Shown piece by piece: positions 1 through 8,902 of a stretch of 64,000 bases of DNA. Position 1 is the first letter of the stretch. Each line of letters starts with the position of its first letter. The position numbers and the translations under genes were made by a program. The DNA comes from JBMOMT01 sp049324835 (lineage in GTDB: Bacteria; Chloroflexota; Anaerolineae; CAYNKW01): contig JBMOMT010000059.1 of the NCBI GenBank assembly GCA_049324835.1, forward strand, positions 164,187 through 228,186, in the 5' to 3' direction. Under the pieces are notes generated by a model. That model was not told the origin of the DNA, did not search any database, and saw nothing but the letters and a program-made list of their open reading frames with translations.

Positions 1-1487
1 TTATCCTCGACGTTTTCCTCTCGATTGGCTTTCTGGTGGCGACCAATTTTAGCCTCTGCTCACTTGCTACATTCGGCCTTTTCACCGTGCTCGAGGCCGC
101 ATTACGTTTTGAGTGGGTGGTGGGCATCGTGGCCGGGGTGGTGATCGCCTTTGCTTCCGGACTGGGAATAACCATCCTCGCCGAACAGACCTCACTGAGC
201 ACCTTGTGGCCGGCGATGGTCGGTCTGGCTACGCTGCTCCTGTCGGCGGCTGTTTCTGGCCTGCTGGCGGATGCCATTCGCCAGATGGTGGTCCGCGCCA
301 GGGACAAGGAGTTGAACGACCTGCGGCGAACCAACGAGCGCGCTCAGGCCATCTACGAGATGGCCAGCACGCTGAGCGCTACCCTGGATTACCAGCGCGC
401 CATGGAGGCCATCCTGGATATCAGCCTCATGGGCCTCGAAGAGCTGGATGCACCGGACAAAACGCCGGTGGTTATGTTGTTGCTCTATGGCGGTGAGGGC
501 ATGTATGTGACCACGGCCCGTCACATGAAGCGTGAGGACATGGGCAGGGTCATCCCCGGCCAGCAGGGCCTGATCGCCAAGGTGCTTTCGTCGGGTGAGC
601 CGGCTATCGTACGCAACCTGTTTCGTGATCCAGAACTCAGCCGCTTTGTATCGTTACAATCGTGTCGCTCGGCCATTGTGGTGCCGCTGCGTGTGGGGTT
701 CGATATCTATGGCGCGGTGGTCATTGCCAGCGACCAGCCAGAGGCTTTCACCGAGGAGCACAAAGAGCTGGTCACCTCGGTTTGTACCCAGGCCGTCATG
801 GCTTTGCAGAATGCCCAGTTATACCAGGACTTGCGTGAGGAGCGCGACAAGATCATCGATCAACACGAAGAGGCCCGGGCGCAACTGGCGCGCGACCTGC
901 ACGACGGCCCCACGCAGAGTATCTCGGCCATCGCCATGCGGCTCAACTATGTCAAAGCATTGATGCATCGGAACCCGCCTCAGGCCAGAAAGGAACTGGA
1001 CGACCTGGAGGCATTGGCCCGTCGCACCACGCGTGAGATCCGCACCATGCTCTTTACGTTACGCCCGCAGGTTTTGGAGACACAGGGGCTGGTGGTGGCC
1101 GTGGAACAGTACGTGGCCAAGGTTCAAGAAGACGTCGATTTTGCCATCCACCTGGAGGCCATGGATCTGGGCGACGCTCTCGACATCAACACTCAAACCG
1201 TGGCGTTCAACATCATCGAGGAATCGATGAACAACATCAAGAAACACGCCCAGTGCCGCAACGTCTGGATTCGCCTGGCTCTGCAGAATCATCTTTTTGT
1301 GTGTGAGGTGCGCGACGATGGCAAAGGCTTTGATTTAGAGGCCACCATGCGCTCATACGATCAGAGGGGCAGCCTGGGTCTGTTGAACCTGTACGAGCGC
1401 GCCGAACTGGTGGAGGGCAAAACCGAGATCCGATCTGCCCTCGGCAAGGGTACCACGATCACCATGGTGGTGCCTCTGAACAAGTAG
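1..1487 (+). CDS. Sensor histidine kinase (GAF - HisKA_3 - HATPase), 5' end outside window
   Basis: Two-component sensor kinase of the NarL/DegS class. The frame is open to the left edge and still encodes membrane helices there, so the true start lies upstream; a GTG at 36 is only an internal possibility. Order of parts: 2-3 membrane segments (to about base 300), a GAF domain (about 390-830), a short coiled linker, the dimerisation/phosphoacceptor helix with LARDLHDGP (His codon at 900-902), then an HATPase domain with the N box (IEESMNNIKKHA), a G1 box (DDGKGFD) and a G2 box (GSLGLLNLYERA). The protein is therefore expected to autophosphorylate and pass phosphate to a LuxR-type regulator. 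No such regulator follows directly; it may lie upstream of the window. Confidence 0.9.
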   Translation, partial: ILDVFLSIGFLVATNFSLCSLATFGLFTVLEAALRFEWVVGIVAGVVIAFASGLGITILAEQTSLSTLWPAMVGLATLLLSAAVSGLLADAIRQMVVRARDKELNDLRRTNERAQAIYEMASTLSATLDYQRAMEAILDISLMGLEELDAPDKTPVVMLLLYGGEGMYVTTARHMKREDMGRVIPGQQGLIAKVLSSGEPAIVRNLFRDPELSRFVSLQSCRSAIVVPLRVGFDIYGAVVIASDQPEAFTEEHKELVTSVCTQAVMALQNAQLYQDLREERDKIIDQHEEARAQLARDLHDGPTQSISAIAMRLNYVKALMHRNPPQARKELDDLEALARRTTREIRTMLFTLRPQVLETQGLVVAVEQYVAKVQEDVDFAIHLEAMDLGDALDINTQTVAFNIIEESMNNIKKHAQCRNVWIRLALQNHLFVCEVRDDGKGFDLEATMRSYDQRGSLGLLNLYERAELVEGKTEIRSALGKGTTITMVVPLNK

Positions 1488-1533
1488 TGGTGGCCAAGTT
1501 GTATGAGATGCTCGCGGTTGTTGCTGCCGTTCT

Positions 1534-2319
1534 TTGCTCCCTTTGGTGGCGTGGCTGATGGATACCCTTCTGGCCCCCGCTGGCCTGATCTTTTTCCCGC
1601 AAAATCTGTGGTTATGGATCGCCATCTCGGTGTTGATGGCTGCGCTGGTCAATAGTTTTGCCTGGCGCGCCCGTCGCTCGAACGGCAAGCTACGTTCCGG
1701 GCTGTTTCGTTGGCTGCTCGCGGCTCTGATCCAGGCAGGGCGTTTTCTCTACTTTGTCTGGCTGCCTTATGCGGCTCTGCTGGCCGGGCTTGTACCGGTG
1801 ACGCAGATGGGCCTGATGCCTCAAGACTGGTTGACAGATCTGAGCCTGGCGTTGCCTCTGAGCCTGGGCGCTGTTCTGGTGTTGCTGCTGATGCGTTATC
1901 TTGTCCTGTGGCAGACCGGTGACAGAACGGCCGGCCCGGCGATGCCGTGGGGCGTAGCGCTGCGGGAGAGCTTTTACCAGGAGGTGCATTGGGCCTTTTA
2001 CCGCAGTGCGCCGCTGCTGGTATGGCCAGATCGCTGGCAGGGGCTGGCCCTGGGGTTGGGTTTGGTCGCGCTGGAGGCCTGGCTCGACCCGCACTGGCGG
2101 GCGCGCTGGCGAGATCCGGTTCAGGCCGCGGCGGCGCTGCGCAACGCCGCGATAGCCGTGCTGATGGCGGCGGTTTTTATGATCACGGACAACTTTTGGG
2201 TCACGTTAGGGGTGCACGTACTTGCCGAACGCATCACGGCCTGGGCCTGGGAGCGCATCGGCGAGGGGGCTGACGCCGCCGCCTGGCCTGTCGAGGGAAA
2301 ACAAAAAGCGGCTTGGTAA
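1534..2319 (+). CDS. Multi-pass membrane protein of unknown function
   Basis: 261 residues from a TTG at 1534; GTG 1546 and ATG 1558 are in-frame alternatives, and a stop at 1504-1506 bounds the frame. The sequence is strongly hydrophobic with about five to six membrane helices and no motif I recognise. It follows the histidine kinase by 46 bp on the same strand, so co-transcription is likely and a role next to the kinase is possible. Its TAA stop lies in the loop of a terminator hairpin. Function unknown. Confidence 0.6.
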   Translation: MLPLVAWLMDTLLAPAGLIFFPQNLWLWIAISVLMAALVNSFAWRARRSNGKLRSGLFRWLLAALIQAGRFLYFVWLPYAALLAGLVPVTQMGLMPQDWLTDLSLALPLSLGAVLVLLLMRYLVLWQTGDRTAGPAMPWGVALRESFYQEVHWAFYRSAPLLVWPDRWQGLALGLGLVALEAWLDPHWRARWRDPVQAAAALRNAAIAVLMAAVFMITDNFWVTLGVHVLAERITAWAWERIGEGADAAAWPVEGKQKAAW

Positions 2320-2332
2320 TCCAAGCCGCTTT
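2305..2332. terminator. Bidirectional intrinsic terminator between convergent genes
   Basis: A perfect 12-bp inverted repeat (AAAGCGGCTTGG at 2305-2316 and its complement at 2321-2332) with a TAAT loop, flanked by A-rich sequence on the left and T-rich sequence on the right. It can end the + membrane-protein transcript and the - NHLP-peptide transcript. The stop codon of the + gene is inside the loop. Confidence 0.85.
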
Positions 2333-2354
2333 CTGTTTGGCTTGGGCCGGCAGG

Positions 2355-2579
2355 CTAGTTGATGCCCAGGCCGCTGCCATGACCTTTGGTGATGCGGGGT
2401 GGCAGTTTGCCGGCAAAAAGCTCCAGGCTTTCGCCATCCAGTTCCTCCAGCGCCTGCAACTCTTCCCTGGTCAGGTCGTAACCCTGGCAAGCCTTGGCGG
2501 CGTTCTCGATGAGACGCTTGCGGAACTCGGGGTCGGTGGCTGCCCGCCCGATGATCTGTTGTACTGCTTCGAGAGACAT
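2355..2579 (-). CDS. Small Os1348-type NHLP-clan protein (possible RiPP precursor-like peptide)
   Basis: 74 residues with a good ribosome site (AAGGAGG) 9-10 bases before the ATG. The N-terminal half (SLEAVQQIIGRAATDPEFR... followed by LTREELQALEELD) matches the pattern of nitrile-hydratase-leader-peptide (NHLP) clan small proteins, in particular the Os1348 type common in Chloroflexota. The end is a short Gly/His/Pro tail (PPRITKGHGSGLGIN) that could be a core peptide, but it has no Cys or Ser cluster. It lies 58 bp downstream of the large cyclase gene on the same strand. No RiPP-modifying enzyme is next to it, so a regulatory or structural role is equally possible. Confidence 0.7.
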   Translation of the reverse strand: MSLEAVQQIIGRAATDPEFRKRLIENAAKACQGYDLTREELQALEELDGESLELFAGKLPPRITKGHGSGLGIN

Positions 2580-2637
2580 GATTGAACCCTCCTTGTGAAA
2601 TGTCGATAGATGCTGAAAAATCAGTCGAACGCTCTGT

Positions 2638-5600
2638 TTACAGAGCCGTGATTTGTGGCTCTGCCGTCCTCTTTAACTCACCCTGGGCGCCAAGCTCCTG
2701 AAAGATTTGGGCAGCCTGGCTCAGATAGGCCTCTCCTTGTGTGGGATGGTTGTTGGCTACCAGGCAGAACCCCAGGCTGCGCAGGCTCTTGCCCAGCTCG
2801 AAACGATCACCCACCTTTTCCAGCAGGGTCACGCTCTCACGCAATCGATCCTGGCTGCCGCTCAAGCCGAGCGCCCTCTCGGTCTCGCCCAGAACACGCA
2901 GAGCGATGGCCTGATCTTTTCGGCTGCCCGTTTCCTGGGCGGTTTCCAGGGCCAGTGTTGCGTGTTGCCGCGCCTGCTCGTATTGCCCATCCAACAACAG
3001 CGCCTCGGCCAGCACGGTGTGGCTCTCGGCCAGGAACTGCCGCCCGCCGATCTCTTGAAACGTTTGTAACGCCTCCTCGGCAAAGGCCATGGCCTCCTGG
3101 AGATGACCCTGATCGCGGCACACGGCGGCCACGTTGACCAGCGAATTGGCCACCTGGAAGGCGTCTTGCTGCTGGCGTTTGATCTCCAGGCTCAGGTGAT
3201 GGTATTCCATCGATTTTACGTAATCACCCTGCTGATGGTAGGCCAGCCCCAAATTGTCGTAGGTGCTGGCGATGCCTCTCAAATCGCCCATTTCCTGGCA
3301 GAATTGTAGGCTCTGCCGGTAATAGGCGATGGCCTGTCGATAATCGCCCAGGGTCTGGTAAGCCAGCCCCAGGTTGTTGGCGGTCATGGCCAGCATGTGA
3401 CGATAACCGATCTGGTGGGAGAGATGTAGACTGCGCTGGTAAGAGGCGATGGCTGCCAGCACGTCGCCCTGGAGGTGATGGGCGATGTAGCCCAGGTTGT
3501 TGTGTAACGTGGCCGCGCCGGGCAAATCGCCGGCTTTCTGGCGCAGCGTCAGGCTGGTCTCGAAGAACTTTCTGGCCTCGACAAGATCACCCAGGTGAAC
3601 GTGGATCACGCCCAGGCGGGTGTAGGCCCAGCCCTCGTCTCGCAGGCGTTCCAGGTCTTCGGGCAGCCGGGCCAGCAGAGCCAGGGCCTGTTCGATGAAG
3701 GTGATGGCCGTCTGGTACTCTGCCCGCCGCATGTGAACGGCGCCCATATCACTGAGGATGCGGGCTGTCTGACGGGAGGCAGCGGAAGCCGGATCTGACT
3801 GGGCTGCTGTCCGAGCCTGGAGCAGCCATTCCAGCGCCTCGTTGTACTGGCCTTGCGATTCAAAAGTCATGCCGATCTTGCGCAGCGTGCGCGCCTTTTG
3901 TTCGGCAGACCACTCCGCCCCGGCTGCTTCGAGGGCCGCCTGGTAGCCCTGCCGGGCCTCCTCGTAACGTCCTACCAGCACGTACACTTCTGACAGGTTG
4001 AATTGCACCTCGGCCCATTGTGGCGTCGATGCCTGACCCAACTCTGACATCAGCGCGAGCGCCGCCGAGTAATGCCTGATGGCGGTGTCGTTGGCGTAGG
4101 CCGCTCGCGCCCTGTCGCCGGCATGGGTGGCGTACTCCAGTGCCTTCTGCCGATGTTCGCTGCGTCGAAAGTGAAAAGCCAGCAGATCGTAATACTCCTC
4201 CAGGCCGCTTTTGCTGTAGCTTTGTTCGTAGTAAAACGCTACCTGGCCGTGCAGTTCCCGGCGGCGGGCGTGCAGCAGGCTTTCGTAGGCCACCTGCTGG
4301 GTGAGGATGTGTTTAAAGATGTAACGCAGGTTGGGCTCTGGCTCTTCCAAAGGGGTCAGATCGACCTGCCGCAGGGCCTCCAGCCTGCGGCGCAGGGCCT
4401 CGTGACCGATGGGCTGGGGATAGATGGCTTTTAATGGCTGGTAGGCAAAGACCCGACCAATGACCGACGCCACCCGTAACACGGTTCGGCTGCCCTCGTC
4501 GAGACTGTCGATGCGGCTCATCACCACACCGTTGATCGTTTCGGGTATCTCGATGGCCGATGCGTCGCCGCCAAGACGATAGCCGCCGTTCTCCACTACC
4601 AGGTGACCGCGGTCGATCAACATGCGCGTCACTTCTTCCAGGTAAAAGGGGTTGCCCTGAGCACGGTCCAGGATCAGGCTTTCCAGAGCCGGCGGCAAAT
4701 CGGAGGTTCTGAGCAGTGATGAGGCCAGTTGGCGGCTCTGATCCGGGCCGAGCTCGCCGAGGTGAATAACCTGATGATGGGGCAGGTTGTCCCATTGCGG
4801 TTGCGCCCCCTCCGGGCGGCGGACACCCACCAGCAGGATGGGGCTATCGCCCAGGTTACGGGCGGTATAAGCCAGCAACTCCAGCGAGATGGGATCGGCC
4901 CAATGGAGGTCTTCGAACACCAGCAGCAACGGCGATTCGCTGGCCCTGGTTTCCAGCACCTGGCTCACGATGGCAAAAAAGCGTTCCTTGCGCAACCGGG
5001 CATCCAGCGATTGTGTCAGAGGGGTTTCTGGCACGGAAAACCCCAACACACCGGCCACCACCGGCGCCCAGTTGACCAGGCTGCGGTCGATAGCTGCCAG
5101 GCTGTGTTCGAGTTTTTCTTGCCGTTGCGCAGGGGTATCGTCACCGGCCCAGCCCAAAAAGCCCTGGAGCAACTCGATCCATGGCAGGTAGGCCATGGCG
5201 CTGCCGTACGAAACACAACTGCCGCGCAACACTTGCATGCCCAGGCTCTCGGCGTGGGCGGCCAGCTCGTCCACCAGCCGCGACTTGCCCATGCCGGCGT
5301 CGCCCACGATGCTGACCACCTGTCCCTCGCCGCCCAGCACACGCCCGGCAGCGGCCTTGAGAGTGGCCATCTCGGCATCTCGACCGATGAGCGGGCTGTG
5401 GCGGGCGGCCCGTCGGGTGGCAAAACCTTCCTGGCGCAGACCTGTCACCTGGCAGGCCAACACCGGCTCCGGTTTGCCCTTGAGATGCAGTGGCGGCAAC
5501 GCCTGGCAGGCAAAGTTGGGCCCCAGCCGTTGTTGTGTTTCCTGACTCACCAGCACCTGTCCGGGTTCAGCGACCATCATCAGGCGGGCTGCCAGGTTGA

Positions 5601-7029
5601 CCGTATCACCCATGACGGTGTATTCTTTGCGCTCCGGTGAACCGACATTGCCGGCAAAGACGTTGCCAGAGTGGATGCCCACCCGCAAGCGCAGCGAACA
5701 TTGGCCCCACGGCGTGCTCAAATCCGTAAATGGACGCAGGGCCTCTTGCATGTCTAGCGCGGCGCGTACGGCGCGCTGCGGATCGTCCTCGTGGGCGTGG
5801 GGTGCGCCAAACAGGATCAGGAGCTTGTCGCCTTGCTGGGCCAGATCCATCTTGTTGAAGGTGCCGTCGTAACGGCTGACGATCTCGGAAACGGCGCCCA
5901 GGTAACGATCCAGAATGGCCGTCACTTCCGCTGCCCGTGCCGCATCGAGGGCGTCTAACATCTCACTGATGCCCAGCAGGTTGGCAAAGAGCACTGTCAC
6001 CGGTTTTAGATCGGCCCACACCACGGGCGAGTTGGGCTCGAGGATGATTTTGTCGAGCAGACCGGGCATGAGGTAGGGCAGGGTGGCGTCGAGCGCTGCC
6101 GCCAGCTCGTCGAGTGTGCCGGGCGGTTGGGGGGTGGGCTCTGTCTGCTCGGACACAGACAATCCACGTCCGGATGTGTCCCAGGCGGCCTGGGGCACCA
6201 GCGAAAAGCCATCTGCGATGGGCTGAAGGGCGATGTGATCTCGCACGGCGTGACAGGTAGCCGGTCCGAGGGCGATCTGGTCTGGCCCGGCGAATTCTTC
6301 GGCCCGGGCGGTCAGGTTGAGGGTGTGTCCCACCTCGATCTTTTTCATGAGGCGCGCCGTACCGGCGTGGGCATCCAGGAAGCGACCGCTGTTGATGCCG
6401 ATGTGCAGGTGCAGCGTTTCCGCTCCGGGCGCGCTGGCCTGTTTTGCCATCTGGGCCATGTGTTGCTGCATCCGGATAGCGGCGTGAACCGCCAGCCGGG
6501 CATGATCTGGCCCGGCAAAGAGGAGCAGCATGGCATCACCGCCGAACTTGAGCAGGTCAAAAGCCTCATCGGCGGCCTGGGCCTGGCTGCCCAGCATTTC
6601 CTGGCAGCTCTGGTGCACCAGGCGCAGCATGGCCGAGAAATGGCCGTTGATCAGCTCGGTGACCTGTTCGGTGCCATCTGGCAAAACGCTGAGTCGATCG
6701 GCCAGGGCGGTAAAGCCGCTGATGTCGGCAAACAAAAAGGTGCCGTGGGCGATCTGGCTCCACATCGCACCTGGCTCCAGGCCACCGAGCAGGCGGCGCA
6801 TGACGCGGCGGGGGAGATAGGTCTGCACCGCCTGCCAGACGGCCCGCAGGTGATCCAGAATTCGCTGGCGATCCGGCTCCGGCCAGCGAGCGGGGATATC
6901 TGATGGCACGGGGCCAAAATCGGGCGGCAGATAACGTTGCCAGGCCGCTGTGGGCCAGGTGGTGGGTGGTAGGTCTGGCGAGGAGGGGGACAAATGAGCG
7001 GGTCTATCGGAAAATGACATGGTGCTCAT
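2638..7029 (-). CDS. Tandem class III cyclase domains + AAA ATPase + TPR regulator, 1463 aa
   Basis: Domain order: a class III adenylate/guanylate cyclase domain (about 90-290), a second one (about 340-530), an ORC/AAA_16-like ATPase (about 545-900; Walker A GDAGMGKS, Walker B LLLVFEDLHWADP), a helical region, then about ten TPR units to the C-terminus (about 960-1440). The first cyclase domain keeps both metal-binding acids (LFADISGF and KFGGDAML). The second has Asn in place of the first acid (LFANLLGI) but retains GD in the second motif. Such cytoplasmic proteins sense a signal through TPR/ATPase and may make cyclic nucleotide. The ATG at 7027-7029 overlaps the stop of the SH3 gene by 4 bp (ATGA), implying coupled translation. 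ATG 7020 is an alternative start. Confidence 0.9.
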   Translation of the reverse strand: MSTMSFSDRPAHLSPSSPDLPPTTWPTAAWQRYLPPDFGPVPSDIPARWPEPDRQRILDHLRAVWQAVQTYLPRRVMRRLLGGLEPGAMWSQIAHGTFLFADISGFTALADRLSVLPDGTEQVTELINGHFSAMLRLVHQSCQEMLGSQAQAADEAFDLLKFGGDAMLLLFAGPDHARLAVHAAIRMQQHMAQMAKQASAPGAETLHLHIGINSGRFLDAHAGTARLMKKIEVGHTLNLTARAEEFAGPDQIALGPATCHAVRDHIALQPIADGFSLVPQAAWDTSGRGLSVSEQTEPTPQPPGTLDELAAALDATLPYLMPGLLDKIILEPNSPVVWADLKPVTVLFANLLGISEMLDALDAARAAEVTAILDRYLGAVSEIVSRYDGTFNKMDLAQQGDKLLILFGAPHAHEDDPQRAVRAALDMQEALRPFTDLSTPWGQCSLRLRVGIHSGNVFAGNVGSPERKEYTVMGDTVNLAARLMMVAEPGQVLVSQETQQRLGPNFACQALPPLHLKGKPEPVLACQVTGLRQEGFATRRAARHSPLIGRDAEMATLKAAAGRVLGGEGQVVSIVGDAGMGKSRLVDELAAHAESLGMQVLRGSCVSYGSAMAYLPWIELLQGFLGWAGDDTPAQRQEKLEHSLAAIDRSLVNWAPVVAGVLGFSVPETPLTQSLDARLRKERFFAIVSQVLETRASESPLLLVFEDLHWADPISLELLAYTARNLGDSPILLVGVRRPEGAQPQWDNLPHHQVIHLGELGPDQSRQLASSLLRTSDLPPALESLILDRAQGNPFYLEEVTRMLIDRGHLVVENGGYRLGGDASAIEIPETINGVVMSRIDSLDEGSRTVLRVASVIGRVFAYQPLKAIYPQPIGHEALRRRLEALRQVDLTPLEEPEPNLRYIFKHILTQQVAYESLLHARRRELHGQVAFYYEQSYSKSGLEEYYDLLAFHFRRSEHRQKALEYATHAGDRARAAYANDTAIRHYSAALALMSELGQASTPQWAEVQFNLSEVYVLVGRYEEARQGYQAALEAAGAEWSAEQKARTLRKIGMTFESQGQYNEALEWLLQARTAAQSDPASAASRQTARILSDMGAVHMRRAEYQTAITFIEQALALLARLPEDLERLRDEGWAYTRLGVIHVHLGDLVEARKFFETSLTLRQKAGDLPGAATLHNNLGYIAHHLQGDVLAAIASYQRSLHLSHQIGYRHMLAMTANNLGLAYQTLGDYRQAIAYYRQSLQFCQEMGDLRGIASTYDNLGLAYHQQGDYVKSMEYHHLSLEIKRQQQDAFQVANSLVNVAAVCRDQGHLQEAMAFAEEALQTFQEIGGRQFLAESHTVLAEALLLDGQYEQARQHATLALETAQETGSRKDQAIALRVLGETERALGLSGSQDRLRESVTLLEKVGDRFELGKSLRSLGFCLVANNHPTQGEAYLSQAAQIFQELGAQGELKRTAEPQITAL

Positions 7030-7586
7030 TGCCCTTCACCGGTGGGTGAGAGCCAGCGCGTCTGATACCAGCCCAGATGACCATCGCTGGTCCTCACCAG
7101 TTGCCACCACTGACCGGCTACTTCTATCGGTCTGGTGAAAAGCTCCACCCGCTCCCCCGCCAGGAGCTCTGTGAGGGCCGCGTATTGGCTGCCTGGCCCC
7201 GAACGGAGCCACCGATCACCCTGCTGGGTGTTGACTGTGGCCGCCATGCCGATCACCTCGGCCTCCGGCACAGAGACAACTGTGGGCATCACCAGGGCCG
7301 ATCCGGCTGAACTGTCGTCGTGGGTTGGTTGGGGGGCGCTGATGACGGTGGGTGAGGCGACGACGGCTTGGGGGTAGATCTCTTCACGGGCCGGCAGATC
7401 GACGCGCTGTGGCCGGAGAGTCTGGTTTTGAGCAGCGATCTTGAGCCCGTCGGCAACGGCAACGGCAACGATGGCGATCAGAATGAACACTGCTGCCACC
7501 ACCGTCAGCAGCCAGCCTGTCCGGGTGGACGCGCCGCCTGTTTTGGCCCTGGCGGATTGTCCGCTGTGCGCCGAGAGCTGCTTCAT
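7026..7586 (-). CDS. Membrane-anchored SH3b-domain protein
   Basis: 186 residues. A basic/Gly-Ser N-terminus leads into one membrane helix (about residues 25-45, WLLTVVAAVFILIAIVAVAV). After it come a Pro/Ser/Val-rich linker and a C-terminal bacterial SH3 domain (about 115-183; LRSGPGSQYAAL...GWYQTRWL). The topology suggests the SH3 part is outside the membrane and may bind peptide or cell-wall material. The gene sits between the TlpA-like gene (49 bp upstream) and the cyclase/ATPase gene (4-bp overlap), so these are probably one transcript and one signalling unit. Confidence 0.75.
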   Translation of the reverse strand: MKQLSAHSGQSARAKTGGASTRTGWLLTVVAAVFILIAIVAVAVADGLKIAAQNQTLRPQRVDLPAREEIYPQAVVASPTVISAPQPTHDDSSAGSALVMPTVVSVPEAEVIGMAATVNTQQGDRWLRSGPGSQYAALTELLAGERVELFTRPIEVAGQWWQLVRTSDGHLGWYQTRWLSPTGEGQ

Positions 7587-7635
7587 GTCCGAACCGCTTT
7601 CAATCTGGCCTCAGAATAGGGGCTCTATTTTCCAG

Positions 7636-8193
7636 CTATTGGCCGAGTATGGTCGCCAATCGTTGGGACAGTTCACTGGCCTGCACTTCGCCCCAGTAAA
7701 AGTGAGCCAGCCGGCCGCTACCGTCGATGATGAACGTCTCCGGGACGCCGGTGACACCATAGGTGTTGCCGATCCGGCCGCGGAGATCGGTGCCATTGGG
7801 GTAGGTGATGCCCAATTCTTGTACAAAGGCCCGTGAGGCATCCTCGGCGTCTTTGTAGCTGATGCCCAAAAAGATGGCCCCCTGGCCCTGGACTGTTTCC
7901 CACACCTTTTGCAGCTCGGGTGCTTCCTGGCGACAAGGGGTGCACCAGCTCGACCAGAAATTGAGCACCACCACCTGGCCTTCCAGATCACTCAGGCGCA
8001 GTTTGCTGCCATCGAGCAAAGTCAACTCGAAATTGGGGGCCGGGTCGCCAATGGCCGGGCGACCGCCGCCAGGAGAGAGCAGGGCAAGGGCCATCAGGCC
8101 CAAAAGAACCGCCACGGCTACGATGGACAAAACAACTGTCAGGTTGCGCCTTTTTCCGGTGGTGGGCGCAGGCGTCGTTTCAGGGTATGTCAT
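7636..8193 (-). CDS. TlpA/ResA-type membrane-anchored thiol-disulfide oxidoreductase
   Basis: 185 residues from the ATG at 8191-8193, chosen over longer in-frame starts because of an AAAGGAG site just before it and a promoter at 8224-8252 that excludes upstream starts. One N-terminal anchor (about 18-40), then a thioredoxin fold of the AhpC/TSA-Redoxin type with the active site WCTPC (Cys84, Cys87) and the cis-Pro region GVPETFII. It would reduce disulfides on the outer face of the membrane, for example in cytochrome c maturation. It is the first gene of the signalling group that continues with the SH3b protein. Confidence 0.88.
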   Translation of the reverse strand: MTYPETTPAPTTGKRRNLTVVLSIVAVAVLLGLMALALLSPGGGRPAIGDPAPNFELTLLDGSKLRLSDLEGQVVVLNFWSSWCTPCRQEAPELQKVWETVQGQGAIFLGISYKDAEDASRAFVQELGITYPNGTDLRGRIGNTYGVTGVPETFIIDGSGRLAHFYWGEVQASELSQRLATILGQ

Positions 8194-8223
8194 TCCAGGC
8201 TCCTTTGAAGATTTGCAGCAGCT

Positions 8224-8252
8224 ATTGTACCTCATTTTGCGGAAAACGTAAA
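8224..8252 (-). promoter_or_regulatory. Sigma70-like promoter for the tlpA-like operon
   Basis: Read on the - strand: TTTACG (8252-8247), 17-bp spacer, TACAAT (8229-8224). Transcription would begin near 8217, about 25 bases before the chosen ATG. Confidence 0.6.
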
Positions 8253-8293
8253 ACCTCCTACCTGAGCGCGTTTCACTTTTGGGGCAGTTTATG

Positions 8294-8382
8294 CTCCCGC
8301 AGGCTCTGTTAGGGGTGAGCTGCACCCCGCAGGGTTGCCAACCAGAGGGGGCAGCTTTTGCGCGCCGAAAACCTGCGGGAGG
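8294..8382. repeat. Diverged CTCCCGCAGG hairpin element
   Basis: CTCCCGCAGG at 8294-8303 and its complement CCTGCGGGAG at 8372-8381 form an inverted pair about 90 bp apart between the divergent tlpA-like and nuoA genes. It belongs to the dispersed family seen again near 26.1, 29.9, 35.0, 35.2 and 42.6 kb. Confidence 0.6.
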
Positions 8383-8431
8383 ATGAAAACTCGCCTCCAG
8401 ACTGAAATGCACTCTCGCCACGGCGGGCAAT

Positions 8432-8460
8432 TTGACACCTCCTGTTAATTGTGATAAAAT
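8432..8460 (+). promoter_or_regulatory. Sigma70-like promoter of the nuo operon
   Basis: TTGACA (8432-8437), exactly 17 bp, TAAAAT (8455-8460). Transcription would start near 8467, giving a leader of about 70 bases before nuoA. Confidence 0.75.
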
Positions 8461-8539
8461 GAACGATGTTGCGACATCCACTGCCCAACACCTGGTGCGC
8501 AACGAGGTGTCAAACAGGGCGACTGCAAGGAGGCTGTTG

Positions 8540-8902
8540 ATGCCCGCCGATTATCTACCGCTGTTGTTTTTGATTTTGGTAGCCGCACTGTTTGCCGTTG
8601 TGGCTATCGGTCTTCCCTCTCTGCTCGGCCCGCGCAAGCCCAACCCGGCAAAAATGACCACCTACGAATGCGGCAAGCTGCCCTTTGGTGAGGCGCGCCG
8701 CTCTTTCCCAATCCACTATTACATGGTGGCGATGCTTTTTCTCGTCTTTGATATTGAGGTGATCTTTTTATACCCCTGGGCGGTGCTCTACCGCAGCTTC
8801 GATCCCATGTGGTTTGGCCTGATCGAGATGGCTGTGTTCGTGGCTTTTCTGCTGGTGGGTTATATCTATTGCTGGCGCAAGGGTGCGTTGGAGTGGGACT
8901 AG
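8540..8902 (+). CDS. nuoA: NADH-quinone oxidoreductase subunit A
   Basis: 120-residue membrane subunit of complex I. The ATG at 8540 follows AAGGAGG with 6 bases between, and the promoter at 8432 rules out the longer frame. Three membrane helices; conserved YECGKLPFGEARR loop and FDIEVIFLYPW motif of the NuoA/ND3 family. It is the first gene of the 14-subunit locus. A 141-bp repeat element begins immediately after its stop codon. Confidence 0.96.
   Translation: MPADYLPLLFLILVAALFAVVAIGLPSLLGPRKPNPAKMTTYECGKLPFGEARRSFPIHYYMVAMLFLVFDIEVIFLYPWAVLYRSFDPMWFGLIEMAVFVAFLLVGYIYCWRKGALEWD

Noticed and set aside
8432..8539. Longer nuoA reading frame starting at 8432
   Set aside because: It overlaps the -35/-10 promoter and lacks a ribosome site, whereas ATG 8540 has a strong one.
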